This document shows, piece after piece, positions 10,099 to 19,396 of a DNA stretch of 22,612 nt (within the stretch, counting starts at the first letter, position 1; every line of letters starts with the position of its first letter). The translations under genes and the position numbers were made by a program. The notes below the pieces were generated by a model that worked only from the letters and a program-made list of their open reading frames with translations, had not been told where the DNA came from and did no database searches. Source of the DNA: a virus; the IMG/VR virus record IMGVR_UViG_3300042881_002504, positions 1-22,612 of that record. One strand, written 5' to 3'.

Positions 10099-10865
10099 AA
10101 GGCACCTTCAAATATAGATTTATTGTAACTACAGTTTCGACTTCTAGGATCTACAAACTTCCCCCGAATACAATTCATCCAGGGCTCCCAATAAAAGGAT
10201 AAATCACAATGCTTATACTTGGCTACCCATTTCTTTAGGTCGATAGTAGCTCCATCAATACCGTCTAGGTCAATTATACAAGGGGCAGATAAAGCAGGAT
10301 TAACTCCGTGTTGCTCACAGGTATATCCAGGGAGGCAGCGTTGCCGATATGGATTGTCCACCACGTTACACACAGGCACAGCAGTAGATAAAATATCGGT
10401 AAGTATTCTTCGACTATTCGCATTTAAGTCACACTCCAGGCATGGGCTAACATAGCAGGTTAAATTACTAACTCCTGCTATACGCCGGTTAAAGTTATCC
10501 ACAGCTTGTTTAAATCTTGTGCGTAACCTACTTCTAGGATTCTTTACAGCTCTATTAGCTGACGCCGCTGTATAGCCCCACAGCGCCTCATAGCGCCCGC
10601 AGCGCTTGTTTCTCATGCATGGGCTTTGTATTAGGTGGGCCCGTATAACTTTAGGTCTAGGGTCGTTTAACAGGCGGCTAAGGCACTTGCACTCATTACC
10701 AAAGGTATTCTCAAGGTAGCTAATAACTAGCTTATCCTGCCCGCTATAGAGCCTATTTACCCCATCACAGTTAAAGTCCTTGTGACATATCCCTAGCAAA
10801 CTAGGTGCAGCATGAGCAGATGCCAAGGAAAGCAATAATGCACAAATAGCACTAACCCATTTCAT
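10053..10865 (-). CDS. Secreted, cysteine-rich protein at the lysis end of the late operon
   Basis: 270 aa. A clear signal peptide (MKWVSAICALLLSLASAHA) is followed by a mature part with 18 cysteines, an even number that suggests many disulfides and a periplasmic site of action. Segments VIRAHLIQSP, LTCYVSPCLECDLN, CIIDLDGIDG and CDLSFYWEPWMNC are spaced like the beta strands of a TIM-barrel hydrolase, with acidic residues at strand ends. I do not recognise the family. Its place between the membrane coiled-coil protein and the holin suggests a role in lysis or in degrading an envelope or surface polymer; that is inference. Confidence 0.6.
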   Translation of the reverse strand: MKWVSAICALLLSLASAHAAPSLLGICHKDFNCDGVNRLYSGQDKLVISYLENTFGNECKCLSRLLNDPRPKVIRAHLIQSPCMRNKRCGRYEALWGYTAASANRAVKNPRSRLRTRFKQAVDNFNRRIAGVSNLTCYVSPCLECDLNANSRRILTDILSTAVPVCNVVDNPYRQRCLPGYTCEQHGVNPALSAPCIIDLDGIDGATIDLKKWVAKYKHCDLSFYWEPWMNCIRGKFVDPRSRNCSYNKSIFEGALCRSFLHPSFATCLP

Positions 10866-11101
10866 CGGTCTAGGGCCTTGTCCAGCTTAGAATCAATCTT
10901 ATCCAACCGACCTTTAATGTAAGCTAACTCCGTTTGAATAACTTGAACTTCAGCCGACACCACGTAACGGTGCGTCTCCAGCTCGTGCAGACTATTCTTA
11001 ACCGCTCGATAGTCCATGCTAATAAGAGAAACAAATACACCTATTACTGCCTTTATAAGTATATCAAACCAGTATTTAACTTCCGTAAAGTCGCCAGTCA
11101 T
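10862..11101 (-). CDS. Small membrane protein with coiled coil (holin/spanin-like position)
   Basis: 79 aa. One hydrophobic helix at about 11-30 (WFDILIKAVIGVFVSLISM) followed by a long coiled-coil segment (AVKNSLHELETH, then AEVQVIQTELAYIKGRLDKI). This layout resembles XhlA-type lysis accessory proteins. It has a 4-bp ATGA overlap with the gene downstream and a TAATG with the DUF5675 gene upstream. Assignment to lysis rests on layout and location. Confidence 0.55.
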   Translation of the reverse strand: MTGDFTEVKYWFDILIKAVIGVFVSLISMDYRAVKNSLHELETHRYVVSAEVQVIQTELAYIKGRLDKIDSKLDKALDR

Positions 11102-11517
11102 TAGTGCACCCTGCCTCCACCGTAAGCATCAATCACGATTAACTCTGCTTCGGGAGCACCCGCCATTAGATCCATAAACCTATTAAAGGCTGACCTACTA
11201 GCTAAGATAGCCGACTCGCTTCCAATCTTACCAAACTGCATACCAAGCAAGATACAACCATGTGTATCCTTATGCGTATTGCCAGCATGAAACAGGATAT
11301 GGTCCCGTTCTGGTACGTCCATCACTTGCCACGTTCTGCCAAACTTAGGGCTTTGTCTTGGCTTAATCTTATACCGGCCTACAGGTATGCAGCTAATCTT
11401 GCGTTCATTATCTCGCCAAGCATCTTCCAACGTAACAAACTCAGGCATGTCATTAATGCATAACACACCCATAGTTGCGCCGTTGTACTCTGATACTCTG
11501 ACAAGTCTTAGTTTCAT
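11101..11517 (-). CDS. DUF5675 family protein
   Basis: 138 aa. The pattern LRLVRVSEYNGATMGVL, FVTLEDAWRDNERKISCIPV, GRYKIKPRQSPKFGRTWQV, VPERDHILFHAGNTHKDTHG, CILLG fits DUF5675, a small beta-rich domain found beside phage lysis genes. The conserved His and Cys in HAGNTHKDTHGCILLG look like the fingerprint of L,D-transpeptidase/YkuD-like active sites, so a peptidoglycan-related role is plausible but unproven. It overlaps the fibre gene by 4 bp (ATGA). Confidence 0.75.
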   Translation of the reverse strand: MKLRLVRVSEYNGATMGVLCINDMPEFVTLEDAWRDNERKISCIPVGRYKIKPRQSPKFGRTWQVMDVPERDHILFHAGNTHKDTHGCILLGMQFGKIGSESAILASRSAFNRFMDLMAGAPEAELIVIDAYGGGRVH

Positions 11518-12488
11518 GGTAGTACAGTAGTAGCTGATAACTGATTCTCTAGCGCTGTTACCTTGGCGTTTAGCTCTTGAATAGCTTTTATAAGTAACGC
11601 TGTCATATTGCCATAACTAATAGCGTCAGGGCTTTCATCTGGCGCATATTGAACAAACTCAGACAATCCTATGGCATGAAGTTGCTCTGCTATCAATCCG
11701 GCAAAAACGTGGTCGCCATTATTTGTCGCTTTATAATACTTTGGCTGAATCTGAAGAACTTCTGCTAGACCTTTGTCGTAATCAACAACATCCGTTTTGT
11801 ATTTTAAAGATGAAGTAGAGCGAAATAATTCCCCGTTGGAATTGACATACATATTAGCGCCAATACCTGTTGTAAGATTATAAGGAGAACTTGCTTTGGC
11901 TCCGGTACTAATCAATCCATCATCACGAACAAGAAAAGCGGTATTGCCAGCGCTATCGACGCACAAAAAGCTATTCGTAGAAGAAGTTGTTCCCGCTCCT
12001 TGAGTCGTCAGTTGATAATTTAAAATAGGATTACGTCCTATTGCAATTTCGCCGGTATTAGCAATAACCATACGTTCAAGGTTATTTGTCCAAAGTCGTA
12101 ACGGCCCATTGGCACGATTGGCAACAAAAGTTTGCAATCCATCAGTTGTCTGCAAAATTATAAATTCATTAGCGGCACTGTTTCCATTCCCACGCAAGGA
12201 TAGTGCCGCTCCAGCACCGCCAGCGGCTACTGCTGTTAAAAGCTCTGTCGGGGTAGTAGTTCCAATCGCTACCTTAGCAGCATTAATAACGTTCTGCCCA
12301 CCGGCATTAAATGGTCCAGTCATTGAGTTAGAACCATCTTTGTTAATGCACTGATTAATACCAGTAGCAAAGTCATTGTCTTGGGTATCATGCCGACCAG
12401 CTTCTATACCTATACCAGACGAAGCATCACCAGCCCAGCCGCCTGTACCTGCATTGCCCTTTGTGTAAGACCCTCCGCTCCAGCCCAT
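11514..12488 (-). CDS. Tail fibre/spike protein with S74 intramolecular chaperone
   Basis: 324 aa. The N-terminus (MGWSGGSYTKGNAGTGGW, GIGIEAGRHDTQDNDFATGI, NQCINKDG) is the virion-attachment module seen in many podovirus fibres. The middle is beta-rich, with repeats of short strands (AIGTTTP, AIGRNPIL). From about residue 225 the Peptidase_S74 domain follows: STSSLKYKTDVVDYDKG, LQIQPKYYKAT, HVFAGLIAEQLHAIGLSEFV and a final coiled coil AIQELNAKVTALENQL. In this family the C-terminal domain trimerises the fibre and then cuts itself off with a Ser-Lys pair; the Ser of SSLKYK is the likely site. The receptor-binding part is short here. Confidence 0.88.
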   Translation of the reverse strand: MGWSGGSYTKGNAGTGGWAGDASSGIGIEAGRHDTQDNDFATGINQCINKDGSNSMTGPFNAGGQNVINAAKVAIGTTTPTELLTAVAAGGAGAALSLRGNGNSAANEFIILQTTDGLQTFVANRANGPLRLWTNNLERMVIANTGEIAIGRNPILNYQLTTQGAGTTSSTNSFLCVDSAGNTAFLVRDDGLISTGAKASSPYNLTTGIGANMYVNSNGELFRSTSSLKYKTDVVDYDKGLAEVLQIQPKYYKATNNGDHVFAGLIAEQLHAIGLSEFVQYAPDESPDAISYGNMTALLIKAIQELNAKVTALENQLSATTVLP

Positions 12489-12489
12489 A

Positions 12490-15189
12490 TTATGCCTCTA
12501 CTAAATTATTTAACTTTTCTAAATTATTTAAAACTTTTGTAACATACAAATATGTTTCTTCAGGAACTCCATAGCGACTATTTTTAGGCGCTCCTGCACG
12601 TTCTTTAATTTTAGAGTTTTGTTTGTATTTTACACCAAGTCGTTTAACTATTGTTTCCCAATCGTTGCTTTTAGCATCCGATATAGCAGACCTAATACTA
12701 CCTGGTCCCCAGTTGTATGCCGCTAATCCTAGCTTAACATCATCAAACGCATTGATTTGTTGTTGAAGATACTTACTACCACCTTCTACGTTTTGTTGTG
12801 GATCGGACGGGTCTACTCCTAACATTTTAGCCGTAGCTGGCATAAGCTGCATTAGCCCACTAGCGCCCTTAGAACTTACAGCGTAAGGATTACCAGCCGA
12901 TTCTACTTGCATTACAGCTTTAACAAGATTAACCGGAGCAAACCCTTCACCTGTTGGAATGCTTATATTTTGCTTGCCTACCTTTATTTCTTGCTTTTCT
13001 GAAGGGATAGGTTTTACCGGTTGTACTGGCTCTTCTTGTCCTAATGCTTTTAGGATTTCTTCATCTGTATAATTAGAGTCGGCTAATTCAGAAGTCAAAG
13101 ACGCAGTTCCGATTGCGCCCATGCCAAGCTGCTTGCTTCGCTTTGCTTTGAGCTGCTCTTGCATAATATCTAAGCCCGCCGCTGTTTCTCGTCCTGCGGC
13201 TGCTCCTGCAACTCCACCAGCTTTCTCTCCAGCTTGCCTCGCGCCACGCAATGCAGAAGTTAGTTGGCTAATACGTCCAAGCGTTTCTAATCCTTGCTCA
13301 GGCTCTCTAAATAATAGCTGTGCATAGTTTTTGTAAAATTCATCATCTTGGCGCCCACCAAGCATTTTAGACAACAACTTACCAGCAGCTCCTACAGGGT
13401 CTTTTCCAGCTTGTATTGCGCTTCTAATAGCTCCAAAGCTTTCCCCTAATGCTTCTTCTGCTTGTCTTAATGGAGTAGTAGGCGATCCCGCAAAATACTC
13501 TCTTTGCCCTTTTAAAATGTTTTGCTCTATTGTCAGAGGCTCAATAACAGAGTCATATTTATCACCAAGAGCTGCACGTAGTTTATTACGTAGATCTGGC
13601 GAGCCAATAATTTTATTTATTGGATTTCTTTCATCCTGTGCTTTTTCTACCGATCTTTGTAAATACGCGCGAACTCCCGACTCCCACTCGTCAAGTTTGC
13701 CAGCAGCAACAAAGTCATCCCTAAGGCTCGAAATAACATCAGCATCAAGAGCAAACACTCTGCCGATAGTCTCTGGTCTATCAGGGCTTACATTAGCCAA
13801 AAAGCCTATTTTACTTTGCTCTTTAGCCGTTAAGCCTTTAGACATTTGCGCAAAGGTATTAGTAGCTTGTGCGTAATCAGGCGATTCTTCTTTAATTGCT
13901 TTCATTAAAGCATTACGAGCGTCAGTAACTTTGCCAGCAGTAAACTTATTATCTAACGATCTGGCCTTTCCACTTAAATACTGTTGCGCCTGATGCAGTA
14001 CTTCTAAACTTGTATCTGATTTCTCCGCAAGCTCAGGGAGTTCTTTTCTTACGGCCTTAATAGCTTGTTGGATGCGAGGATTTGTCTGTACTAACTTAAC
14101 GGCACTTTCTGTTGTTAATTCTGGAGTGCGTTCAAATGCGGCTTCGTAAAGCCCTCTTGTAGCTTCTTTTCTAGCGACTCCCAACTCATCAAGTAAAGAT
14201 TTTGCACCTTCTACAAGCTTATTAGCTCCAGCGTTTACGTTACGAACTGGCGCAACTTTATCTAGTGTTTCGGTAATGCGATTAACTGCATTTGCTGCAC
14301 GTTCTTCAATAGCCGTCTTAGCTACTTCAATAGAAGCTGGATAGTTAGCAATTAATTTAGCTTGTTGATATAAAGCAGGAGAGCCTACAGCTTCGGGAAT
14401 AAATACAGGTTTGCCAAGCTCTCCAGCTCTTTGTAACGCTACTTCTGCGTTTGGTATAGTTTCTGGAGCTGTTTGCGATAATATTTTAGCAAGCTGAATT
14501 TCTTCAGGTGTATATTTTGCGCCACCTAATGTAATAGCGCCACGTTCGCTTCCTGCTGTTGTGCCAGCACGAGCCAATACGCCGCCTAATGTTTCGGTAG
14601 CATATTGAGCAGCCTTGCCAATTACAGGGCCAGCAACGGCACCAGTACCGCCGCCCATAAGCCCACCAGCTAACCGGTCTCCTGGTTGAGCAGACGCCGC
14701 CCCATAAATACCGCCTTGAGCAGCGCCAATAGCCGCAAGTTCTGCTACAGTTGGGGCCGCTTTTCCAGTTGCTCCTAATAACAATCTTGAAGCAAGTCCA
14801 GGAGCTGCCATTGTAGCCGCTGGAATAGTTCCTGCTATACCACCAACAAGTTCAGATGCTAATGCAGTCCCAGGATAAGCAGAACGCATTGCCTCTCGTT
14901 CTGCTTGTTGTGCAGCGAGCTGCTCTGAATATGAAGGGCCACCAGTAAGAGCACTCAATCCCGCCAGAGCTTCGTCGGCTAGCCCTAAAGTTAATCCTTG
15001 CCCGCCAAAAGATAGCGCCGTCCCTAGTCGTCCGTATAAATCAACATCACTTTGAGCTTTTTGCACCGCTTGACGAGCAGCAGCAAACTCTGCGGCTTTA
15101 TCCGCAGGAATAGTTGGCGTCGAAGCGGTCGGCGCACTTATTCCTAATGCTTGCAATACTTCTGCGTCTGAGTAGGCGTTCTCGTCCAT
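12490..15189 (-). CDS. Internal virion/ejection protein with lytic transglycosylase domain
   Basis: 899 aa. Residues about 745-850 form a soluble lytic transglycosylase (SLT) domain: catalytic Glu763 in AVMQVESAGNP, then SSKGASGLMQLMPATAK, GGSKYLQQQI and LGLAAYNWGPG. It would cut peptidoglycan locally during DNA entry. The N-terminal part has Ala/Gly-rich hydrophobic stretches at about 100-200, typical of ejection proteins that cross membranes, followed by a long helical middle. The segment Y-[ST]-D-x-E-[IV]-L-x-A-L-G appears at residues 6-16 and again at 707-717. The size, position and domain resemble the large T7 gp16-like internal proteins. It is joined to the upstream gene by TAATG. Confidence 0.85.
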   Translation of the reverse strand: MDENAYSDAEVLQALGISAPTASTPTIPADKAAEFAAARQAVQKAQSDVDLYGRLGTALSFGGQGLTLGLADEALAGLSALTGGPSYSEQLAAQQAEREAMRSAYPGTALASELVGGIAGTIPAATMAAPGLASRLLLGATGKAAPTVAELAAIGAAQGGIYGAASAQPGDRLAGGLMGGGTGAVAGPVIGKAAQYATETLGGVLARAGTTAGSERGAITLGGAKYTPEEIQLAKILSQTAPETIPNAEVALQRAGELGKPVFIPEAVGSPALYQQAKLIANYPASIEVAKTAIEERAANAVNRITETLDKVAPVRNVNAGANKLVEGAKSLLDELGVARKEATRGLYEAAFERTPELTTESAVKLVQTNPRIQQAIKAVRKELPELAEKSDTSLEVLHQAQQYLSGKARSLDNKFTAGKVTDARNALMKAIKEESPDYAQATNTFAQMSKGLTAKEQSKIGFLANVSPDRPETIGRVFALDADVISSLRDDFVAAGKLDEWESGVRAYLQRSVEKAQDERNPINKIIGSPDLRNKLRAALGDKYDSVIEPLTIEQNILKGQREYFAGSPTTPLRQAEEALGESFGAIRSAIQAGKDPVGAAGKLLSKMLGGRQDDEFYKNYAQLLFREPEQGLETLGRISQLTSALRGARQAGEKAGGVAGAAAGRETAAGLDIMQEQLKAKRSKQLGMGAIGTASLTSELADSNYTDEEILKALGQEEPVQPVKPIPSEKQEIKVGKQNISIPTGEGFAPVNLVKAVMQVESAGNPYAVSSKGASGLMQLMPATAKMLGVDPSDPQQNVEGGSKYLQQQINAFDDVKLGLAAYNWGPGSIRSAISDAKSNDWETIVKRLGVKYKQNSKIKERAGAPKNSRYGVPEETYLYVTKVLNNLEKLNNLVEA

Positions 15190-16361
15190 TACTTAATAAG
15201 CCCTCTTTCCTTAGCTATACGCATTGCCTCTTCTTTTGTAAGAACAGGTTTTTTGCCTGAAATGGTTGACCAAGGTTCCGCTTCGCCAATGTATGAAATA
15301 GCTTTCTTAGGGATGCCCCGCTCTTCTGCTAACCCCTCATAAAAGTCTTTAGTTGATTTATACCGGCTCGCTTGAGACTCGTAAGCACGTTGAGCAATTC
15401 GCATAATGCCTTGGCGAGTGTCTTCTTGTAGTCCACCTTCTCCAGATAACGCCCTAGCGAGCTCTCCCTTAAATCGATCGGGGATGCTCTGGCTTGCCAT
15501 AATAGCGGCCTGCTCACCTTCTCTTACAGCCATGCCTGGCTCTACTAATTGAACCGCACGACGAACTAGCTCTTGAGTTGCTACGGCACTTGGATCTTGT
15601 ACCGCCTTAGCTACTACCTTTGCCGCATTATCTATCAAGCTAAAGTTTTTTACCTCTGGTAATGCGTTAAATTCCTTACGAAGGCTATCTGCTTGGTCGC
15701 GTCGATCTACGCTTAATTTTGCCTGTGCTGTTAATGCTTCCCGTTCTGGCTTTGTTAAAAGACGTTGGGCTTCTGGATTAGCTAAAATACTAGCTGGATC
15801 TTTTGTTGGTGTTAATGAAGGGAAAGTAGCAGCTTGTGGTTCTATTGTTGGCGTAGTATCGGGCGTTCCTAAAAGTGCCGCTCTTTGCTGCTCTCGCTGT
15901 TTGTCAAACTCGCTAAGTTGAGAAAATGACATCCCTAAATCTTTGGCGCGAGCTATATCAACCTCCAAACCGGCGAGTGCTTGCTTAGTATCAAAATCTG
16001 CCTTTCGTTTTGCTTCCTGCTGCATTAATGCAGTCGATAGCGTAGAAAGCCTAGACTGATTCATAGGATCAGACACGCCGCCGATAAACTCTGTGCGAGC
16101 CTCTGGGGTAGTTTGCTTCATTAGCTGATTAGCTAAACTGTTTAGTTCTAGCGTATCTCTGGAAGCCTGTTGTCTAGCCTGATAACCTAGCAACGACTGA
16201 AGAAGAATTGAGCCTAGTCCAATACCAACGGCCTGACCTGTAGAGCCATAAGGATTGATTAACTGCGGCGTCATCTGGTTCAGCGTTTGTGCAGCTATAC
16301 CATAACCAGTATCAGCACCAGTGTAATTAAGTCCTGCTAATGCTTCTTCTAGTGTTGCCAT
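15189..16361 (-). CDS. Putative internal virion (ejection) protein
   Basis: 390 aa. A Gly/Ala-rich hydrophobic segment at about 40-62 (STGQAVGIGLGSILLQSLLG) is followed by long helical, Gln/Glu/Lys/Arg-rich regions up to about 350 and a short C-terminal fold (WSTISGKKPVLTKEEAMRIA). There is no enzyme motif. The composition, and the place directly before the transglycosylase-bearing protein, fit a pore-forming ejection protein. No family recognised. Ends in TAATG with the next gene. Confidence 0.6.
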   Translation of the reverse strand: MATLEEALAGLNYTGADTGYGIAAQTLNQMTPQLINPYGSTGQAVGIGLGSILLQSLLGYQARQQASRDTLELNSLANQLMKQTTPEARTEFIGGVSDPMNQSRLSTLSTALMQQEAKRKADFDTKQALAGLEVDIARAKDLGMSFSQLSEFDKQREQQRAALLGTPDTTPTIEPQAATFPSLTPTKDPASILANPEAQRLLTKPEREALTAQAKLSVDRRDQADSLRKEFNALPEVKNFSLIDNAAKVVAKAVQDPSAVATQELVRRAVQLVEPGMAVREGEQAAIMASQSIPDRFKGELARALSGEGGLQEDTRQGIMRIAQRAYESQASRYKSTKDFYEGLAEERGIPKKAISYIGEAEPWSTISGKKPVLTKEEAMRIAKERGLIK

Positions 16362-16362
16362 G

Positions 16363-17259
16363 TTACCTATTCAACCTGTTAGTTATTTGACCACCTACGC
16401 CTTGCACCACACCACCAACAACTTGAGCGCCAGTATTAGGCTGCTTGCCTGGGTATCCAGTATTTAAAGAGTTTCTTTCTAGAATCTCATACTCAGACAT
16501 TTGAGGAGCACCGCCACCACCGCCACGACGAGCCATACCTGCAATACGTTCAGCACTAGCTCTATCACCTCTTCGCATAGCATCTTCAAAGTCACGTTGT
16601 AGCTGCGCCTCCCTAGCTTGATACTGAGCACCAATTCCCGCCATGTACGGCTGCTGCAACACTCCCCACTGCTCGTAAGGTCGCATAGCTAAATCACCAG
16701 CCTGTCCAAACTGTTGCTGTTGAACACCGTAAGCCGCTTGCTCTGCTGCACCCATAGCTTCTTGGCGAGCCATATCCTGTCTATCGTTTAGCGATTTAAG
16801 CTCTAGCTGATATTGCTGACTACCAGGAGCAATCCCTTTGTTAGCCATAGTAGTTTCAAAGTCCTGGCGCTGTTGAGCAAACGCCTGATTATTGCGACGC
16901 TCAAACTGACCCATTACGTTTTGCCTAGCACGCTCCATCTCTTGCTCGAACTGTGGCTGATATTGCTCACCGCCAAACCTTTGAAGCATATTTTGATATG
17001 CTTGCCCTGCTCCCATAAAGCCTTCTTCTGTAACTGATTCAGGTGTAGGAGCTGGCGGGCCTTGCACTGGCGCTGTATTGCCGCCCTTGCCCTGTGACAT
17101 GTCCCTAGTTGGAGCTTTCTGCTGACCACGCATGGTATTGCCGTACTGGTCCTTATACTGACCAGCTCCGGTACGAACCCACTTGCTAGGGCCAGTAGGT
17201 GGTGGCGCTTGCTTGTTAGTAGCTTTTGGATCTTTTGTCATTGAACCATTTCTTGCCAT
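16363..17259 (-). CDS. Gln-rich virion protein
   Basis: 298 aa. The disordered, Pro/Gly/Gln-rich N-terminus (1-75) includes WVRTGAGQYKDQYGNTMRG, which resembles SPGVY motifs in neighbouring genes. Residues about 85-225 form long Gln/Arg/Glu-rich helices (QPQFEQEMERARQNVMGQFE; EAMGAAEQAAYGVQQQQFGQ), followed by a Gly-rich patch RRGGGGGAP. Likely an internal virion or tail-associated structural protein because of position; no homology recognised. Confidence 0.6.
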   Translation of the reverse strand: MARNGSMTKDPKATNKQAPPPTGPSKWVRTGAGQYKDQYGNTMRGQQKAPTRDMSQGKGGNTAPVQGPPAPTPESVTEEGFMGAGQAYQNMLQRFGGEQYQPQFEQEMERARQNVMGQFERRNNQAFAQQRQDFETTMANKGIAPGSQQYQLELKSLNDRQDMARQEAMGAAEQAAYGVQQQQFGQAGDLAMRPYEQWGVLQQPYMAGIGAQYQAREAQLQRDFEDAMRRGDRASAERIAGMARRGGGGGAPQMSEYEILERNSLNTGYPGKQPNTGAQVVGGVVQGVGGQITNRLNR

Positions 17260-17261
17260 AA

Positions 17262-18806
17262 TTATACCTGCCCGCCTAAATCGTAACGTATTTCAAAGCC
17301 ATAAATATCTAAGGTGGTATTCTTTATTGCACCACCAAACCGCACCGCCGCACAATGCCCCTGCCCCTTAACTGCGTACCTGTCAAACGTATATTCTACG
17401 TCAGCAGACCAGAGACTCCCCCAAGGGCTTCCCCAAGGTGTAAAGGTACTTGTAGGAGTTGTAACGCTTGTCACTACCGTTGACCTCTTAAAGTCAGTAT
17501 CTAAGCCTAAACTAAGGGTCACGCCTTTTTTAACTTTTAGCAACGGCCTTATATCTTTAAATGCTTTGTAGTTTCCTCTGCTACCGTAAAAGCTAAACGC
17601 AGTTCGTCCAGCAAAGGTAATAGCTTGGCCTGATGAGGTGGCAGTAATGGCATCAGCCTGGCCCGTTTCGCCCTTATAAACTATGCCAGTAAGGGATGCA
17701 TAAAACGGATGTTCAAATGCGTAGCAAGAAGAGTTAGCATGAGCCCCATCAAATAGTCTAAAAGTAGTCCAGCCTTTAGTGTCTAACGAGTACACTAGAA
17801 AGTAGTTCTCAGTGCTGGATTGAGGGACTGAGATATAAACCCGCCTACCTCTAGGCCATACAAAGCCAGACCAATCATGCGAAAAATTAAACGTCTCTGC
17901 GGCATTGGATATAATAGGATTAACCTTACCGCTTACCACCATTAAGGCTGATGCTGAGTCGCTTTGAAATAGTGCTGATATTGGTACTATACCGTCTTGA
18001 GTAACGATCCAAACGTCAGCATCTACTCTGATAAACGCTCTAAATCCTACCGGCTTGGCTATGTAATAATGAGCCACTAGGGACCAATCTGAAGGGCCAG
18101 TGCCGCTGTAAAAAACTAGCTCGCCCTCTGAGCTGCAAGCAAAGAACAAGTCTTGAGAGGTAGAAGCTGTCTGATTAGTGTAGCTACCAGCGAATAGCAA
18201 GTAGCCACCTTTGGTCATTACATACTTAATATCTAGAATCTCATCTAGCTTTGGAGAGCCGCCAGTTCCAGGTACATCAACTGAAGCATGTACCCAAACG
18301 GACATAGAGTTCTTTTGGACAAAGTAAAGCCTTCGCTTGTAAGCCGCTGCTGAAACTAGATTGCTTAATCCAGCGGAGCAGGTAAATGTTACGTTAGCAG
18401 CGTTGCCTGTGCCGGTATAAACTTGAGGAATATTTATGCCGTTACAAAGGTATAAGTTATTGGCAAATATCTCTGAGTTAAACCTGCTATCTGTATGCGG
18501 TGTTGGGTTAGTTACGGTCGATACTGTGCCGTCTGCTAGTATTTTATAAAGATTGCTATCAGTAGCAGCGATAAGATGCTTAGTTCCATCAGCAAGGGGA
18601 AGCTCCCGCATAAAGTTAATAGGGCTTGCAGGTATGCTAGTACCGCCAGTATTAAACTGAGTATACCCAAGTCTAACTGACGGTGCCCCCGCTCCAGGAA
18701 ATACGTTTACCAACTCCAACGCAAAGGATGGATCCATATTGTCTATTGGACTTACTGCGTCCAACCCTCCGTAAGGAGGTGACATTGTGAACCCTTGAAA
18801 TGCCAT
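17262..18806 (-). CDS. Beta-propeller-like tail hub/nozzle protein (P22 gp10-like candidate)
   Basis: 514 aa, beta-rich. It opens with MAFQGFTMSPPYGGLDAVSP, VNVFPGAGAPSVRLGYTQF, a start typical of podovirus tail proteins that sit under the portal ring. Repeated blade-like units follow: HLIAATDSNLYKILADGTVS, NLYLCNGINIPQVYTGTGNA, RRLYFVQKNSMSVWVHASV and DVWIVTQDGIVPISALF, up to a C-terminal beta sandwich (KAFKDIRPLLKVKKGVTLSL). P22 gp10 has the same propeller style and function, plugging the DNA channel. The assignment rests on pattern and on the gp4-like adaptor nearby. Joined to the upstream gene by TAATG. Confidence 0.6.
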   Translation of the reverse strand: MAFQGFTMSPPYGGLDAVSPIDNMDPSFALELVNVFPGAGAPSVRLGYTQFNTGGTSIPASPINFMRELPLADGTKHLIAATDSNLYKILADGTVSTVTNPTPHTDSRFNSEIFANNLYLCNGINIPQVYTGTGNAANVTFTCSAGLSNLVSAAAYKRRLYFVQKNSMSVWVHASVDVPGTGGSPKLDEILDIKYVMTKGGYLLFAGSYTNQTASTSQDLFFACSSEGELVFYSGTGPSDWSLVAHYYIAKPVGFRAFIRVDADVWIVTQDGIVPISALFQSDSASALMVVSGKVNPIISNAAETFNFSHDWSGFVWPRGRRVYISVPQSSTENYFLVYSLDTKGWTTFRLFDGAHANSSCYAFEHPFYASLTGIVYKGETGQADAITATSSGQAITFAGRTAFSFYGSRGNYKAFKDIRPLLKVKKGVTLSLGLDTDFKRSTVVTSVTTPTSTFTPWGSPWGSLWSADVEYTFDRYAVKGQGHCAAVRFGGAIKNTTLDIYGFEIRYDLGGQV

Positions 18807-19396
18807 TAGTATTTCTTCATTAATTGTGCTGGTAGACGAGCATTAAACTGCTGCATCTGCTGATTGTATTGGTTCATAGCTTGCTGCTGTGTTCCGTACA
18901 CACCAGGGCTTAAACGATACCTTCCACCCTGATTGGCTGATGCTTGTGGCATCTGCGGCATTGTCATTGGCTGGCCTAATCCGTTTTGTATTTGACCAAT
19001 ATATGGCTGATAAGAATTAGGGTTGTTTGGGTCAAATTGTGGAGCAGATGCGCCAAAATTAGGCATTTCTCTAAAATTATCTGGAGCTACACTACCTGGA
19101 TCTACCGCAACATTTCCTGCTATTTCGCCCATTCGCGCTCCCGCTCCGTTACCATATCGATTATTAAAATCATTTAATTGCTCTGGAGTAAGTTGATTTG
19201 CCCCAATTAAAGAAGATGGCAAAGTCCCTAAAGATTGCGCTGGAGGAGCTTGTGCAGGACGCTGTATTTGTCTTCCCCCCTTAGTTACAAGTCCACCGCC
19301 AGCACTACGATATACGCCAGGAGATAGCCTTTCTGTAGGTTTATTTTTAGGGTCGTTGCGTAATGCTCCACTTAGTTTCTTGCCACGCTCGCTCAT
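18806..19396 (-). CDS. Pro/Gln-rich low-complexity virion protein with two SPGVY motifs
   Basis: 196 aa, mostly disordered. RLSPGVY occurs at about residues 23-29 and again at 161-167; between them lie Pro/Asn/Gln-rich stretches (PQFDPNNPNSYQPYIG). The end is Gln-rich (QYNQQMQQFNARLPAQ). Probably a minor structural or assembly protein. It is linked to both neighbours by one-base TAATG overlaps, so it should be made in step with them. No family recognised. Confidence 0.6.
   Translation of the reverse strand: MSERGKKLSGALRNDPKNKPTERLSPGVYRSAGGGLVTKGGRQIQRPAQAPPAQSLGTLPSSLIGANQLTPEQLNDFNNRYGNGAGARMGEIAGNVAVDPGSVAPDNFREMPNFGASAPQFDPNNPNSYQPYIGQIQNGLGQPMTMPQMPQASANQGGRYRLSPGVYGTQQQAMNQYNQQMQQFNARLPAQLMKKY

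Noticed and set aside
13517-13876. Plus-strand frames opposite the 899-aa gene and other late genes
   Set aside because: All are antisense shadows without ribosome binding sites; the late minus-strand genes form a continuous coupled chain.
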